DNA of 64,000 nt. Source: Rheinheimera oceanensis. Lineage in GTDB: Bacteria; Pseudomonadota; Gammaproteobacteria; Enterobacterales; Alteromonadaceae. This document shows, piece by piece, positions 28,565 through 38,350 of this stretch. The notes under the pieces were generated by a model, which did not search any database, was not told the DNA's origin, and was given only the letters and a program-made list of their open reading frames with translations. Made by a program: the position numbers and the translations under genes. The stretch is from NCBI RefSeq assembly GCF_018831085.1, contig NZ_JAGPNM010000002.1, positions 423,575 to 487,574 of the forward strand. The letters run 5' to 3'. Each line of letters starts with the position of its first letter. The first letter of the stretch is position 1.

Positions 28565-29545
28565 TTATTGAAAACTGTAAATAATTTCCTGAACGTACCA
28601 ATGTCCGGCTAACAACAACGCCGACGGAAAACCGCTTTGGTTCGGTGCATCCGGCCAGTTTTGCGCTTCCAGGCACAAGCCCTGGCGCGGTGCAAAAGGC
28701 GCTGCCAGAAAGTTACCGCTGTAAAGCTGTATGCCTGGCTGGGTGCTGTACACGGTTAATGTCAGGCCGCTTTGGGCTGAATGCAGCCTGGCTTGCTGGT
28801 GCAGCGCGTTATAAGGCTGAGCCGCCGTAACAAAACAGTGGTCAAAGCCCGATGCCAGCTGCAGTTGGGCATCGCCCTGCGCCAGCGCATCAGCAATAGT
28901 GCGCGGGCGTAGAAAATCAAAGGCGCTGCCTGCTACGGCCTGCAACCGCCCGGTGGGAATACTGCTGCTGTCGGTGGGTAAATAATGCCCGGCATTTAAC
29001 TGCAGCTGATGGTTTTCAATGCTGCTGCCATCAGTATTAAGGTTAAAGTAGCAATGGTTGGTCAGGTTAATCAGCGTGTCTTTATCAGCACGGGCGCGAA
29101 AACGCATACTTACAGCAGCATCTTGCAAGCTAATCTGTTGCCATACCTCTAACCGGCCGGGAAAGCCCTGCTCGCCATCAGCGGCGCAGTAATACAGCTC
29201 GGCACTGTTTTTTGCCTGTTGCAGCACTTGCCAGTCAGCGCGATGAAAACCGCCCGTGCCGCCGTGCAAACAATGGCCGCCGTTGTTCACATTCAGCGTT
29301 AACGGCTGGCCATTTAACCGGCAACGGCCATTAGCAATACGGTTGGCAAAGCGGCCAATGCTGGCGCCAAGATAAAAACTGTCATGCAAAAACAGCTCTG
29401 GCGCCACATAACCCAGGGTAATCTGCTGGCCGTCAAGCCGGATGGCACTGATAGTGGCACCAAACGGCAGCAGGTCCAGCTCAAGGCCGTTGCCGTCGGT
29501 TAAATGCAGTGGCTGCAGGTGGTTATATTGGCCGGACGTTGTCAC
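28565..29545 (-). CDS. galM: Aldose 1-epimerase (galactose mutarotase)
   Basis: This 326-residue beta-sandwich enzyme interconverts alpha and beta anomers of galactose. Family landmarks are [25 protein letters not shown], the catalytic His in [10 protein letters not shown] and the C-terminal catalytic Glu in [14 protein letters not shown]. It overlaps galK by 4 bp (ATGA-type coupling). No signal peptide is present, so it is cytoplasmic and feeds GalK. Confidence 0.94.
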   Translation of the reverse strand: MTTSGQYNHLQPLHLTDGNGLELDLLPFGATISAIRLDGQQITLGYVAPELFLHDSFYLGASIGRFANRIANGRCRLNGQPLTLNVNNGGHCLHGGTGGFHRADWQVLQQAKNSAELYYCAADGEQGFPGRLEVWQQISLQDAAVSMRFRARADKDTLINLTNHCYFNLNTDGSSIENHQLQLNAGHYLPTDSSSIPTGRLQAVAGSAFDFLRPRTIADALAQGDAQLQLASGFDHCFVTAAQPYNALHQQARLHSAQSGLTLTVYSTQPGIQLYSGNFLAAPFAPRQGLCLEAQNWPDAPNQSGFPSALLLAGHWYVQEIIYSFQ

Positions 29546-30696
29546 AGCAATACCTGCTCGGCACCCTGGCTTGGCGTACAGACAAACACATCGGCAACCA
29601 GCCCGGTTTTTGCCGGATATTCTGCCGCTACCGTCGCCTTTACGGCTTCAACCATTGCTTGCGGCACCAGTGCCACCACACAACCACCAAAGCCACCGCC
29701 GGTCATCCGCACACCGCCGTTAGTGCCGATAAGGCGGCTGATCATTGCTACCAGTTCGTCTATCGGCGGTACAGTAATTTCAAAGTCATCGCGCATTGAC
29801 TGATGCGACTGCGCCATTAACCGGCTTAAAGTAGCAATATCATTTTGCGCCAATGCTAGCGCAGCCTGTTCAGTGCGCTCGTTTTCGCTTACCACATGGC
29901 GCGCCCGTTTGGCCACCAAAGGCTCCAGCTTGCTTTGGCCGGCTAAAAACGCCTGCCAGCTGACATCACGCAGCGCTTTTACGCCAAAGGCGGCGGCGGC
30001 CTGCTCGCACTGGGCGCGGCGGGTGTTGTATTCGCTGTCTACCAGGCCACGCTTAACATTTGAGTTAATAATCATCACCGCCATACCGGCCGGCAGTGGC
30101 ACCGATTGGGTCGTTAAGCTGCGGCAATCTATCAGCAATGCCTGGCCTTGCTGGCCGCAGGCAGAAATCAGCTGATCCATAATGCCGCAGTTACAGCCAA
30201 CAAAATGGTTTTCGGCGTGCTGGCCGTTCAGGGCATTATCGCGCGGCGAAATAGTAATACCGGCCACAGTGCAGTACGTTAAGCCAAGCGCTACCTCAAG
30301 CGAGGCCGAAGAACTTAAGCCCACGCCCTGCGGCACATTGCCACCAATAGCCAGATCGCAACCCTGTAAGTTATAACCTTGCTGCAGCAGGCTGTTGGCT
30401 ACGCCGCGTACATAGTTGGCCCACTGCCACTGTGAATGTTTGGCTATAGGTGCAGTTAAACTAAACTCGTCCAGCTGCATGCCGTAATCCAGCGCCAGCA
30501 CCCGCACCAGCTTGTCATCACGTTTACCGGCCACGACCACAGTGTCGTAATTAATGGCACAGGGCAGCACAAAGCCGTCGTTGTAGTCGGTATGTTCACC
30601 AATTAAATTTACCCGGCCCGGCGCACGGAACACATAAGCGGCACTATGTTGAAACTGCGTGGCGAACGCCTGTTGTACCTGCTGCACTAAACTCAT
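29542..30696 (-). CDS. galK: Galactokinase
   Basis: This 384-residue GHMP kinase phosphorylates alpha-D-galactose at C1. It shows the galactokinase signature [19 protein letters not shown], the phosphate loop [16 protein letters not shown] and the C-terminal [10 protein letters not shown] motif. It lies one base after galT and overlaps galM, forming a tight galT-galK-galM core of the Leloir pathway. Confidence 0.96.
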   Translation of the reverse strand: MSLVQQVQQAFATQFQHSAAYVFRAPGRVNLIGEHTDYNDGFVLPCAINYDTVVVAGKRDDKLVRVLALDYGMQLDEFSLTAPIAKHSQWQWANYVRGVANSLLQQGYNLQGCDLAIGGNVPQGVGLSSSASLEVALGLTYCTVAGITISPRDNALNGQHAENHFVGCNCGIMDQLISACGQQGQALLIDCRSLTTQSVPLPAGMAVMIINSNVKRGLVDSEYNTRRAQCEQAAAAFGVKALRDVSWQAFLAGQSKLEPLVAKRARHVVSENERTEQAALALAQNDIATLSRLMAQSHQSMRDDFEITVPPIDELVAMISRLIGTNGGVRMTGGGFGGCVVALVPQAMVEAVKATVAAEYPAKTGLVADVFVCTPSQGAEQVLL

Positions 30697-30697
30697 C

Positions 30698-31747
30698 TCA
30701 GCCTCTCTGCTGTTGTTTGTAATGTTGGTTGCTTAAAGCGCGCAGCCGCTCTGCCGCTTGTTCCGGTGTCATATCGCGTTGGGTTTCCGACAGCATTTCA
30801 TAACCCACCATAAACTTTTTAATGCTGGCCGAGCGCAGCAGCGGCGGATAAAAGTGCGCATGGAGCTGCCAGTGATCAGTGCTGTCGTCGTTATATGGCG
30901 CGCCATGCCAGCCCATCGAATAAGGGAAAGAGCACTGAAACAGGTTGTCGTAGCGGATAGTCAGCTGTTGCAGAATATCAGCCAGCGCCAGTTGCTCGCT
31001 GTCGGTTAGCTGCTCCATCCTGGCGACATGGCGCTTGGGCAGCAGCAGAGTTTCAAACGGCCAGCTGGCCCAAAACGGCACCACCACCAGAAAATGCTCG
31101 TTTTCTACCACGGTACGCTCGCCGCTTTGTTGCTCCTGAGCGGCGTAATGCAGCAGCAGGTTTTTACCGTGCTTGGCCAGGTAGTTGCGCTGCGCACTGT
31201 CGGCTTTCGCCGGTAATGTGGGTACTGAGCTGGCGGCCCAGATTTGGCCATGCGGATGCGGGTTAGAGCAGCCGTTGATCGCACCTTTGTTTTCAAATAC
31301 CTGCACCCAGGTATAGTGCTGCGACAAATCCTGATATTGCGCTATCCAGCATTTCACTACCTCGGCTATTTCACTAACACTAAGCTCAGGCATGGTTTTG
31401 CTGTGATCAGCCGAGTAACAAATAACCCGGCTGGTGCCACGTTCGGCTTTCAGCACAAATAAGTCATCGTCACTGCGCTGGTAGTCTGGCGTGTCGTGCA
31501 TCAGCGCAGCAAAGTCGTTGGTAAACACATAAGGCTTGTTATAAGCCGGGTTTACTTCGCCATTGATCCGCGTATTGGTAGGGCACAAAAAGCAGTTGCT
31601 GTCATAAGAGGGCAACGCCTCGTTGCTGACGTCTTCAATCTGGCCCTGCCACGGCCGCTTTGCCCGGTGCGGCGATACCAATACCCAGTCGCCGGTTAAC
31701 GGGTTATAGCGGCGGTGCGGATGATCTTTGGCATTAAATTCGGTCAT
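30698..31747 (-). CDS. galT: Galactose-1-phosphate uridylyltransferase
   Basis: This 349-residue GalT exchanges UMP between UDP-glucose and galactose-1-phosphate. The HIT-type active-site run [13 protein letters not shown] carries the His-Pro-His nucleophile. The N-terminal [20 protein letters not shown] is typical. Its length matches E. coli GalT. No galE is seen in the window, so UDP-galactose epimerisation must be encoded elsewhere. Confidence 0.96.
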   Translation of the reverse strand: MTEFNAKDHPHRRYNPLTGDWVLVSPHRAKRPWQGQIEDVSNEALPSYDSNCFLCPTNTRINGEVNPAYNKPYVFTNDFAALMHDTPDYQRSDDDLFVLKAERGTSRVICYSADHSKTMPELSVSEIAEVVKCWIAQYQDLSQHYTWVQVFENKGAINGCSNPHPHGQIWAASSVPTLPAKADSAQRNYLAKHGKNLLLHYAAQEQQSGERTVVENEHFLVVVPFWASWPFETLLLPKRHVARMEQLTDSEQLALADILQQLTIRYDNLFQCSFPYSMGWHGAPYNDDSTDHWQLHAHFYPPLLRSASIKKFMVGYEMLSETQRDMTPEQAAERLRALSNQHYKQQQRG

Positions 31748-31804
31748 AACAACGTTCCTGCAACTGTGTTATTCAATAAGTTCTGGCTGCCTGGCAGCCG
31801 GGGG

Positions 31805-34225
31805 TTATTCTGTCTTCGCAGCGTTATCTGCCATCAGGGCCAGTTCGCTGCTGACAATATTAAAATCATCGCTGTAAGCACTGATAGCCGCGCCTTGCAG
31901 CGAATCGCCAATCCGTACTAATACTGCGGCTTTGCCCTGCTCTGTCAGCACCGGCTCCGGGTTAACCAGATGGATATCTCCGGCCAGGCTGAATTTAATC
32001 TGCTTGTCGTTTAACGGCACCAGGTTGCCCTGGCTGTCGGTGAGCTCAGCATACACAAATACCAGGTCGTTAACGCCGGTTTGCGGTGCCATGCCACTGC
32101 TGTCCAGTGCTAAACGCAATGCCGCCACGTCACCCGGCGTAGTAACGCTGTGCTGTGCTACCGGCTGGTTATTAATAAAGGCTTTGGCGCTTAATGTGCC
32201 GGGCGTAAATTGTTTTACGTCAAACTCAAACGGCGGATGTGGTAAATGCGTAGCAAAGGGGCCTGTTGCCGGTTTTTGCCGCGCAATCAGGTTGTCGTTC
32301 AGCCACAGCTCTACCTCATCGGCATTACTGAATACCCGCACCTTAGTTGATGAGCCTTCGCGCCACTCACTGGCAATATGCACCATAGGGCCGGACGCGT
32401 AGTTGTCGGATATTTGCTTAGCACTGCGCTGGCTTTGAAAAAAGTAATAGCTGTATTTGGGTAAGCGGTACAGGTTCATAACGCCGGATGCTTCCAGATC
32501 ATCGGCATAACCACGGTTGTAATCGAACATTACCCAGTAGCCATCGGCAAAGGCTGGTGTAGTCAGGTTGTCGTTGTGTGCTTCTTGCAGGTTTAGGGCC
32601 TGCTGCAGTAAACGTGCTTCACCGTGGCGCAGTAACTGGCGGCTGGTGCGCTCTTCTTCTTTTAGATCGGCCCAGCTGTCTTGCTGTAACCCGGCGTTTT
32701 GCGCGTAGTATTCCCAGTCGCCATACTCAGACACGTTATACGGCTGGGTCGGGGTTTCGTAGTGCATTTGCCGGTGCTGGCGTGCCTGTAAATACATATC
32801 AAAACCGTGCTGCCAACCGGCAGAATAGGCACCGGGATATTCCTGCTTTACTGTGTTGTGCAGTGTGGCAACAAAATTGTCCGGCATATCAGATTCATTC
32901 AGCGAGCATTCCCACGCCAATACACTGGCATGATTGCGATCACGGCGGATCATATCGCGGCAGCTCTGTATAATTTGCTGTTCAAACGCTGGTTCTGCCG
33001 AGTAATACTGCCAGCCCAGAATAGCATCAATCAGCACCAGCCCCAGCTCGTCGGCGGCGGCCATAAAGGCCGGTGAATGCGGGTAATGCGACAGGCGCAC
33101 ATAATCAAAGCCGGCTGATTTGATCTTTACCGCGTCGCGGTAATCGGCAGCAGCAGAGGTAGCATAGCCTACATGCGGATATTCCTGATGCCGGTTAACA
33201 CCGCGCAAAAAAGTGACTTCGCCGTTAATCAGTAACTGATGCTGTGCATTAAAAGCAAAGCTGCGGATACCCAGCCGGGTGTGTTGTTGCTGCAGTAATT
33301 TACCATTCAGATACAACGAGGTGCGTAATTGGTACAAATGCGGGCTGGCCGGATGCCACAGTTTCGGCGCATTAACAATAAGCTGTTGTTGTATATGCTC
33401 TGCGCCACCTGCGGCTAAATGGCCGTTTGTTAAATGGCTGCTGTCGCTGCTCACCTCTGCTACCAACTGATCCTGATAATACAGTTGCTGGCGCAGCACC
33501 GGCTGTTGGCTTTCACTGTAGCGGTTAACCAGATGGGTTTGAATATTCAGTGTAGCCTGCTCTGTGCTTACTTGCGGATATGTCACAAAAATACCGCCAC
33601 CGGCAGTTTCATCCGCCAGCATTTCATCACTGATATGCAGCGCATCTCTTACCAGTAAATTTACATCGCGGTACAGGCCACCATAGGTATTAAAATCCAG
33701 CAACGCTAATGGCTTAGGCCCGGTAACCGGGTTGTCGCGGTTATCCAGCCTTACCTGCAGCAGGTTGTCCCGGCCCGGTACTAACTTTTCAGTTAAATCC
33801 AGCGTAAAGGGTAAATAGCCACCCAGGTGATGGCCAATTTGCTCGCCGTTTAAAAATACTTCTGCCACGTTCATAGCCGCTTCAAAGCGCAGCAAAACTA
33901 CTTTGCCCTGCCAATCGGCCTGCCAGTTCAGGGTTTTCTGATACCAGGCAATACCCTGCCATTGGTTATTTACCAGCATAGGTTCTATTTGCGGCGTATG
34001 CGGCAACGACACGGCTTGCCAGTCAGCACTTGCTGGCATGGCATCAGCAGCGCTGGCTTTGGCAAACAGCCAGTCTTTATTCAGGTTTATCCGTTGGCTG
34101 ACCGCTTGCTGCTCTGCTTCAGCTTTCACCAGCGGCCGGGCGCTTTGCTGCTCTGGCTCAGTAGTTTTACTGCAACCTTGCAGCACGGTTAAGGCGATAC
34201 ATAAAAAGAAAAATGAAAACTTCAC
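31805..34225 (-). CDS. Glycoside hydrolase family 2 lipoprotein (beta-galactosidase-like)
   Basis: This 806-residue envelope lipoprotein has lipobox LQGC at about 15-18. A GH2 sugar-binding domain (about 45-220), an immunoglobulin-like domain and a TIM barrel from about 330 follow. Catalytic candidates are the acid/base Glu in WECSLNESDMP and the nucleophile Glu in NVSEYGDWEYY. C-terminal domains run to about 800. In this locus beta-galactosidase is the likely activity, acting outside the cytoplasm to release galactose for the symporter. GH2 also contains glucuronidases and mannosidases, so the exact specificity is inferred. Confidence 0.85.
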   Translation of the reverse strand: MKFSFFFLCIALTVLQGCSKTTEPEQQSARPLVKAEAEQQAVSQRINLNKDWLFAKASAADAMPASADWQAVSLPHTPQIEPMLVNNQWQGIAWYQKTLNWQADWQGKVVLLRFEAAMNVAEVFLNGEQIGHHLGGYLPFTLDLTEKLVPGRDNLLQVRLDNRDNPVTGPKPLALLDFNTYGGLYRDVNLLVRDALHISDEMLADETAGGGIFVTYPQVSTEQATLNIQTHLVNRYSESQQPVLRQQLYYQDQLVAEVSSDSSHLTNGHLAAGGAEHIQQQLIVNAPKLWHPASPHLYQLRTSLYLNGKLLQQQHTRLGIRSFAFNAQHQLLINGEVTFLRGVNRHQEYPHVGYATSAAADYRDAVKIKSAGFDYVRLSHYPHSPAFMAAADELGLVLIDAILGWQYYSAEPAFEQQIIQSCRDMIRRDRNHASVLAWECSLNESDMPDNFVATLHNTVKQEYPGAYSAGWQHGFDMYLQARQHRQMHYETPTQPYNVSEYGDWEYYAQNAGLQQDSWADLKEEERTSRQLLRHGEARLLQQALNLQEAHNDNLTTPAFADGYWVMFDYNRGYADDLEASGVMNLYRLPKYSYYFFQSQRSAKQISDNYASGPMVHIASEWREGSSTKVRVFSNADEVELWLNDNLIARQKPATGPFATHLPHPPFEFDVKQFTPGTLSAKAFINNQPVAQHSVTTPGDVAALRLALDSSGMAPQTGVNDLVFVYAELTDSQGNLVPLNDKQIKFSLAGDIHLVNPEPVLTEQGKAAVLVRIGDSLQGAAISAYSDDFNIVSSELALMADNAAKTE

Positions 34226-34304
34226 CCGCTTGGTATCCTTCTGAAATTGGTTTACTGATAAAAGCCTTTGGCCGGCAAAAACGTGTAAGCAAAAAAGCCG
34301 TTAG

Positions 34305-35012
34305 CTAACAAAAGTTCTGCTCGCTTTGCGGCCGCATGACCAGCTCATGTAAATGCACCTTGGGCGCCGTCAACAACATACTGATAGCAGCATCTGCTAC
34401 CTCGTCTGCCGATAAGTAATCGGGGTTAGCGTTGGCGCGAAACGCGGTATTCACCCCACCCGGATACAGCGACAGCACTTTTACACCGCTGTTATGCAAC
34501 TCTTTGCGCAGCACCTTGCTGTAGCTGTCAAGCGCGGTTTTACTGGCGCTGTACGACGCCAGATTAGCATTGGCAAACAAACACACCGTTGATAGCACAT
34601 TTAACACTGCACCACTGCCACGTAAGCGCATGTGCGGCACCAGCTGCGCAATAAACTTAACCGGCGCATAAAAGTTCAGCTGCATCATCTGTTGCAATTC
34701 GTGCCAGTGCGGCAGCTCTGCGCGGTGGCGTGCAGTATTCGCCCCGGCGCAATTAATCAGCATATCCACAGCGCCGTTTTCAGCCTGTGCAGCAGCACAA
34801 AACGCGGCTATTTGCGTATCTGCATCCGGGCTGTTTAAACAAAAAGCTCGGGTAAACACTGCTGTATTTGCGCCAAGCAATGCCTGCGTTTGTGCCAGTT
34901 TGTCACTGCTGCGGCCACATAAGCTAAGGCGGTAACCGGCTGCTGCCAGCTTAACAGCCAGCGCGCGGCCAATGCCGGACGAGGCACCGGTAATTAAGAT
35001 ATGCTGAGCCAT
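34305..35012 (-). CDS. SDR family NAD(P)-dependent oxidoreductase
   Basis: This 235-residue classical short-chain dehydrogenase has the cofactor motif ILITGASSGIGRALA at the N-terminus, NCAG near residue 85 and the catalytic YSASK (Tyr-x-x-x-Lys). I chose the ATG at 35012, which puts the Rossmann motif at the expected place; the longer frame adds 33 residues that overlap the receptor gene. As second gene of the galactoside locus it may oxidise a sugar or derivative, but the substrate is unknown. Confidence 0.88.
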   Translation of the reverse strand: MAQHILITGASSGIGRALAVKLAAAGYRLSLCGRSSDKLAQTQALLGANTAVFTRAFCLNSPDADTQIAAFCAAAQAENGAVDMLINCAGANTARHRAELPHWHELQQMMQLNFYAPVKFIAQLVPHMRLRGSGAVLNVLSTVCLFANANLASYSASKTALDSYSKVLRKELHNSGVKVLSLYPGGVNTAFRANANPDYLSADEVADAAISMLLTAPKVHLHELVMRPQSEQNFC

Positions 35013-35032
35013 ATTGCTAAAATCCGTTGCGG

Positions 35033-35062
35033 CCGGCCCGCGGCAACAATGCAGCAGGCCGG
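35033..35062 (-). other. Intercistronic hairpin between receptor and SDR genes
   Basis: Arms of 9 bp with one mismatch (CCGGCC core) enclose a 12-nt loop in the 56-bp gap. No T-tract follows on the minus strand. It may stabilise the receptor mRNA or lower expression of downstream genes. Confidence 0.45.
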
Positions 35063-35068
35063 TGTTTT

Positions 35069-37732
35069 TTACATGGTTAGCTGGAAGCCCAACAGGTAAC
35101 GACGGCCCCATTCACGGTAATGCGCCGGGCGGCTTGGGTCGTTATCAAAGTAACTGAGCGACAGCTCGTTAGTCAGGTTCTGGCCTTGCAGCATCACTTT
35201 AAAGTTTTCAGTAAACTCGTAAGAAATACTGGCATCCACGGTGTTTTCTGCGCGGGTGCGTGTCATTTCAGTGGTACCCCAACTGCCAACTGAGGTATTG
35301 GCACTGCGGTAGTTGTACGACACTTTGGCATCAAAACCGGCGCGGTAATACCACAGTGTGGCGCTGCCAACATGGCGTGATAATCCCCCCAGCGGGAACG
35401 GGTTAGCTACCGGCGTAAATTCAGTAATATTGGTGTCGGTAAATGAATAGTTTGCATACACACCTAAACCATCCAGCCAGCCCGGCAGCATTTTAAAGGC
35501 TTGCTGGTACATCAGCTCAAAGCCGCGGATCTGACCACCGTTGCCATTTACCGGCCGGGTGAAGTCGTATTCAGTGCCATCTACCGTTACTTTTTCTACG
35601 CTCACGCCAATGTGGCTACTTAAATCTTTAAAGAACACCGATACCGCAGCTGCCGTATCTTCGTTCCAGTAATATTCCAGGCCTAAATCCAGCTGATCGG
35701 CAACGAAAGGATTTAACTTAGCATTACCACCCGAGCCGGTATTAACACCATCTTGCTGGGTATTAAGTTCAAAGCCGGAGCGCATCTCAATTAAAGGCGG
35801 GCGTGACATTGCACGCGACAAGCCCAGCCGCAGCTGTGCTTCCTCTGTTAACGAGAACACCATATTCAGCGATGGCAGCAGTTTGCTATAGCTGTGCTCG
35901 TCGGTTACCGGTGAGTAATCGGTGCTGTTCATCAACTGATAACCGGAAGAGGTAGAAGAAGTATGCACATAGCGCAGGCCAACATTACCGGTGTAGGGAA
36001 TACTGCCAATTTCGCCGACCATTTTCAGCATGGCATAGGCGGCGCTGTTGGTTTCTTCTACCCGCCAGCTACCGGCTAAATCCAGCGGCCCTTTTTCGTG
36101 CTGGCTGCGATCATCAATACCACCAAAGCCCTGCTGCGCCACCTGACTCCAGTTATTAAAACCGTATAAGTCCGGCGACACAAAACCACCACCCATCGCA
36201 TAGCGATAGCCGTAATTGGTCAGGCCGTGATCAGCAACAGGTTGCTGCCACCAACTGATAACATCGTTGTTTTTATCGCGATCAGTAACACGGCCGCCAA
36301 GCAGCAATGTTTCAAACACGCCCCAGTCAACGCTGCGCTCAAAATCCAGTTTTAAACTAACCATCTCATCGGTCAGATCACGGTCGGTATCGACATTCAT
36401 ACCGGAAATAACATAGTTTTCTGGCTGGCTTATGTAGTCATCAACCCAAATTTGCAGTTGTTTGCCGGTGTTGTTCCAACGTACATCCAGCGGCGTCGGG
36501 CCGGTATAATCAGAGGTAATATTTACCCAACGCGATTTAATGCTGGCTTCAGAGTAGCCAACATCGGCCGAAACGGTCCAGACATCGCCGCTCCACACCG
36601 TTTTTAAACCGGTGCTGATTAGCTCATTTTCCTGAAACCAGGTGGCGTTATTAGCAGAATGGGCACCCCATAAAATGCCGCCGCCGGTTAGCTGTTGTGA
36701 GCCATCGGCTTTAGTGATAATAGTCGGCGCTGCAGCTGAATTCTGATAGCCCCAGTTGTTTGAACCCTGCCAGTTACCCCAGCCGTCAAACCAAAACTGG
36801 TCTTCGCGCTCTTCAATATCAAACTGCGAGTAAAACAAATCATATTTCAGGTTTAAGCGGTCGGTTGGTTCCCACTCCAGAATAGTCAGTAAACCAAGGC
36901 GCTCGATATTGCCTACTTTAGTGCCGCTTTTACCGCCCCAGGGCGCCGCTTCAGTAATACCATCTTCGTTAATATCACCCTGCTCGGCCGGGTTATTGTT
37001 GTATGAATAAAATTCTGTACCGCGTTGTACTGACGGCTGATCCTGATAAGACACGCCAAATACTACGCCAAAGTTATCAGTTAACTTATCAACATAAGCA
37101 AAGGCGGCTTTTTTGCCGCTGCTGTCGGCGCCGCTTAAGTCATCGGCCAGATCGTACTGCATCAGGTTGCCGCTAAGGCTAATCAGCCGTTTGTCGCGTG
37201 ATAACGGGCTAACAAAGTTCATATTAACCAGGCCGGCAATACCACCTTCTACATTGTTGGCCATCGGGCTTTTATACACCTCAACCGAGTTGATTAACTC
37301 GGCCGGGAACTGCTCGTAGCGCACATCACGGCTGGGTTCAGCACTGACAATTTCGCGCCCGTTCATGGTGGCAATATTCAGCCGGGGACCAAGACCACGG
37401 ATAGACAAACTGCTGGCATTACCGCGATCGCGCTCTGCTGCCACGCCGGGTAAACGTGCCAGCGCATCAGCAATAGTCACATCGGGCAATTGGCCAAGAT
37501 CGTCGGTAGAGATAATTTCGACGCTCGATTCAGCGAATTTTTTCTGCTGTAAAGATTTACTTAACGTAGCACCAAAGCCTCTTACAACTATGGTTTCTAC
37601 CTGATCCTGCTCAGCCTGTTGCGTTTGCGCTGTAGCCTGCGGCTCTGCAGCCGTTTGTGCCTGCACATTTTGTATAGCCAGACACTGCGCTATAGCCGCA
37701 GCCATAACGGTTAATTTGAATGTTGCTGTCAT
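35069..37732 (-). CDS. TonB-dependent outer-membrane receptor of the galactoside locus
   Basis: This 887-residue receptor has a signal peptide (cut near NVQA-Q). A plug domain spans about 55-190 (DALARLPGVAAERDRGNASS, then IATMNGREIVSAEPS). A long barrel ends in RRYLLGFQLTM. The plug resembles the carbohydrate-receptor subgroup common in alteromonads and caulobacters. It is the first gene of the ten-gene locus and lies directly downstream of two LacI-type operators, fitting import of galactoside oligomers across the outer membrane. The C-terminus lacks the usual final Phe. Confidence 0.92.
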   Translation of the reverse strand: MTATFKLTVMAAAIAQCLAIQNVQAQTAAEPQATAQTQQAEQDQVETIVVRGFGATLSKSLQQKKFAESSVEIISTDDLGQLPDVTIADALARLPGVAAERDRGNASSLSIRGLGPRLNIATMNGREIVSAEPSRDVRYEQFPAELINSVEVYKSPMANNVEGGIAGLVNMNFVSPLSRDKRLISLSGNLMQYDLADDLSGADSSGKKAAFAYVDKLTDNFGVVFGVSYQDQPSVQRGTEFYSYNNNPAEQGDINEDGITEAAPWGGKSGTKVGNIERLGLLTILEWEPTDRLNLKYDLFYSQFDIEEREDQFWFDGWGNWQGSNNWGYQNSAAAPTIITKADGSQQLTGGGILWGAHSANNATWFQENELISTGLKTVWSGDVWTVSADVGYSEASIKSRWVNITSDYTGPTPLDVRWNNTGKQLQIWVDDYISQPENYVISGMNVDTDRDLTDEMVSLKLDFERSVDWGVFETLLLGGRVTDRDKNNDVISWWQQPVADHGLTNYGYRYAMGGGFVSPDLYGFNNWSQVAQQGFGGIDDRSQHEKGPLDLAGSWRVEETNSAAYAMLKMVGEIGSIPYTGNVGLRYVHTSSTSSGYQLMNSTDYSPVTDEHSYSKLLPSLNMVFSLTEEAQLRLGLSRAMSRPPLIEMRSGFELNTQQDGVNTGSGGNAKLNPFVADQLDLGLEYYWNEDTAAAVSVFFKDLSSHIGVSVEKVTVDGTEYDFTRPVNGNGGQIRGFELMYQQAFKMLPGWLDGLGVYANYSFTDTNITEFTPVANPFPLGGLSRHVGSATLWYYRAGFDAKVSYNYRSANTSVGSWGTTEMTRTRAENTVDASISYEFTENFKVMLQGQNLTNELSLSYFDNDPSRPAHYREWGRRYLLGFQLTM

Positions 37733-37803
37733 TTCCTACCCCTGTCGATACAACTTGTTATTGTTTTATCTGTTGCCAGCCCAGTGCTGATACCGCAGGA
37801 GAT

Positions 37804-37842
37804 AAAAAAATCAGCCTGGTGTAACCCGTGGTTACACTGGGC
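37804..37842 (-). promoter_or_regulatory. Terminator-like hairpin in the leader of the galactoside locus
   Basis: On the minus strand GTGTAACC, loop ACG, GGTTACAC (8 bp perfect) is extended by GCC/GGC pairs across a 2x2 internal loop. TGA and seven T residues follow. It lies between the two LacI-type operators and the receptor start at 37732, so transcripts must pass through it. It could be an attenuator, or the GTGTAACC dyad could bind another protein. Confidence 0.5.
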
Positions 37843-37899
37843 ACTTATCACCTGAAACCTGCTCAACCTGATGCAATGCGGGCTTTTTATAACATTTAA

Positions 37900-37913
37900 G
37901 GTAAACGTTTACC
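37900..37913. promoter_or_regulatory. LacI-type operator 1
   Basis: The perfect 14-bp palindrome GGTAAACGTTTACC has the central CG typical of LacI/GalR sites. It lies 168 bp upstream of the TonB receptor start. Confidence 0.75.
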
Positions 37914-38039
37914 ATAAAATTTTCAGAGCAAGTCAGCAATCTGAAGGTAAATACATGAATAAAATACAAATAAATATACAACCTAATAAACAGGCCAGTA
38001 TCAACCGCTGTAAAGTGTCGCTAACCAGGTAAATTACAA

Positions 38040-38053
38040 GGTAAACGCTTACC
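38040..38053. promoter_or_regulatory. LacI-type operator 2
   Basis: GGTAAACGCTTACC differs from operator 1 at one base and lies 140 bp away centre to centre. Paired sites at this distance would allow repression looping. Confidence 0.7.
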
Positions 38054-38350
38054 ATATTTAAAAGAGAGATACCGTTATAACGTAATACAGCCGTGGCGTT
38101 AAAAAACCAGTTGCTGTAATTAGCAATAAAAGCCATTAAAATAAGCATTGCGACGCAGACATTCCTTGTCAGAAAGATTTACAGCGCTGTAGCAGAAAAA
38201 GCATCAACCAAGAAGCAACAACATGATTTATAACCAGTTAAATCTTCTGGTATTTTTTTTGCATCACGGCAGATATTATAAAGAATGGCCCGGCTGAATG
38301 GATAACACAGCCTCCGGGCGGCATCACTTCATTGGATTAAGGCCATCACT

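Noticed and set aside
37933..38148. 71-residue hydrophobic minus-strand frame upstream of the galactoside locus
   Set aside because: It overlaps LacI operator 2, lies in AT-rich control DNA, has no clear ribosome site and matches no family pattern.
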